Shown one piece after another: positions 16,161 to 16,210 of a stretch of 16,210 nucleotides of DNA. The notes beneath the pieces were generated by a model. That model was given only the letters and a program-made list of their open reading frames with translations, was not told the origin of the DNA and searched no databases. Each line of letters starts with the position of its first letter. The stretch's first letter is position 1. The stretch comes from CAZNYG01 sp964577205 (lineage in GTDB: Bacteria; Elusimicrobiota; Endomicrobiia; Endomicrobiales; CAIRNS01). The stretch lies in contig CAZNYG010000046.1 of assembly GCA_964577205.1 (NCBI GenBank), forward strand, positions 1-16,210, read 5' to 3'. The translations under genes were made by a program, and so were the position numbers.

Positions 16161-16199
16161 GTGTCCGACACAATATGAATCAAAATTCAATTCATATTG
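16161..16199. repeat. two adjacent palindromes upstream of pdp
   Basis: GTGTC-C-GACAC (16161-16171) is an 11-bp palindrome. It abuts a perfect 10-bp inverted repeat, CAATATGAAT (16171-16180) and ATTCATATTG (16190-16199), with a 9-nt AT-rich loop. They lie 9-47 nt before the pdp ATG, where an operator would be expected. The block is much more AT-rich than the gene. It could be an operator, another intergenic repeat of the kind seen elsewhere in the window, or the end of a mobile element that continues past the edge. Confidence 0.55.
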
Positions 16200-16210
16200 A
16201 ATATCGGTGT

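Overview
The window carries thirteen genes, all but one on the minus strand, and twelve of them are complete. They are typical bacterial housekeeping and salvage genes, and nothing here looks like a prophage, a CRISPR array or an intact transposon. No rRNA or tRNA gene was recognised. The DNA is GC-rich, with AT-rich islands between genes. The lineage cannot be fixed from the sequence. The long RecJ with a YGDRDVDG motif and the insert-containing exported cyclophilin would fit an uncultured spirochaete or another deep-branching Gram-negative group, but this is a low-confidence guess.

Region 1 (1-5547, minus strand) reads metY > cysK > metX > nadA > mnmA, with mnmA running off the left edge. 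MetX makes O-acetylhomoserine, MetY sulfhydrylates it to homocysteine, and CysK makes cysteine from O-acetylserine. The first three genes therefore form a sulfur-assimilation and methionine/cysteine operon. A textbook sigma70-type promoter (TTGACA, 17 nt, TATAAT) sits just upstream of metY. NadA (an iron-sulfur NAD biosynthesis enzyme) and MnmA (tRNA 2-thiolation) follow and may be read through from the same promoter.

Region 2 (5548-6582) is a divergent promoter region. A second near-consensus promoter (TTGACG, 17 nt, TATAAT) drives the only plus-strand gene, an exported cyclophilin-type prolyl isomerase. Its leader holds a strong hairpin, and a terminator-like stem with a T-run follows the gene.

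Region 3 (6583-8286, minus) holds two adjacent membrane proteins of unknown function. Region 4 (8426-16152, minus) reads pdp > recJ > mtnP > pfkB-family kinase > cdd > Na/Pi cotransporter. It combines nucleoside and 5'-methylthioadenosine salvage with a DNA exonuclease and a phosphate transporter. Two of its enzymes, Pdp and MTA phosphorylase, consume inorganic phosphate.

Two things stand out. First, almost every non-coding gap longer than about 30 bp contains short-period tandem repeats. Period 7, 4, 6 or 8 is used at different sites, and the sequence differs from gap to gap. In most gaps the repeats are arranged as two inverted arrays that start within about 25 nt of a stop codon. Second, RecJ has an insert of about 150 residues in its DHH domain whose sequence pattern resembles a DnaQ-like DEDD exonuclease fold.
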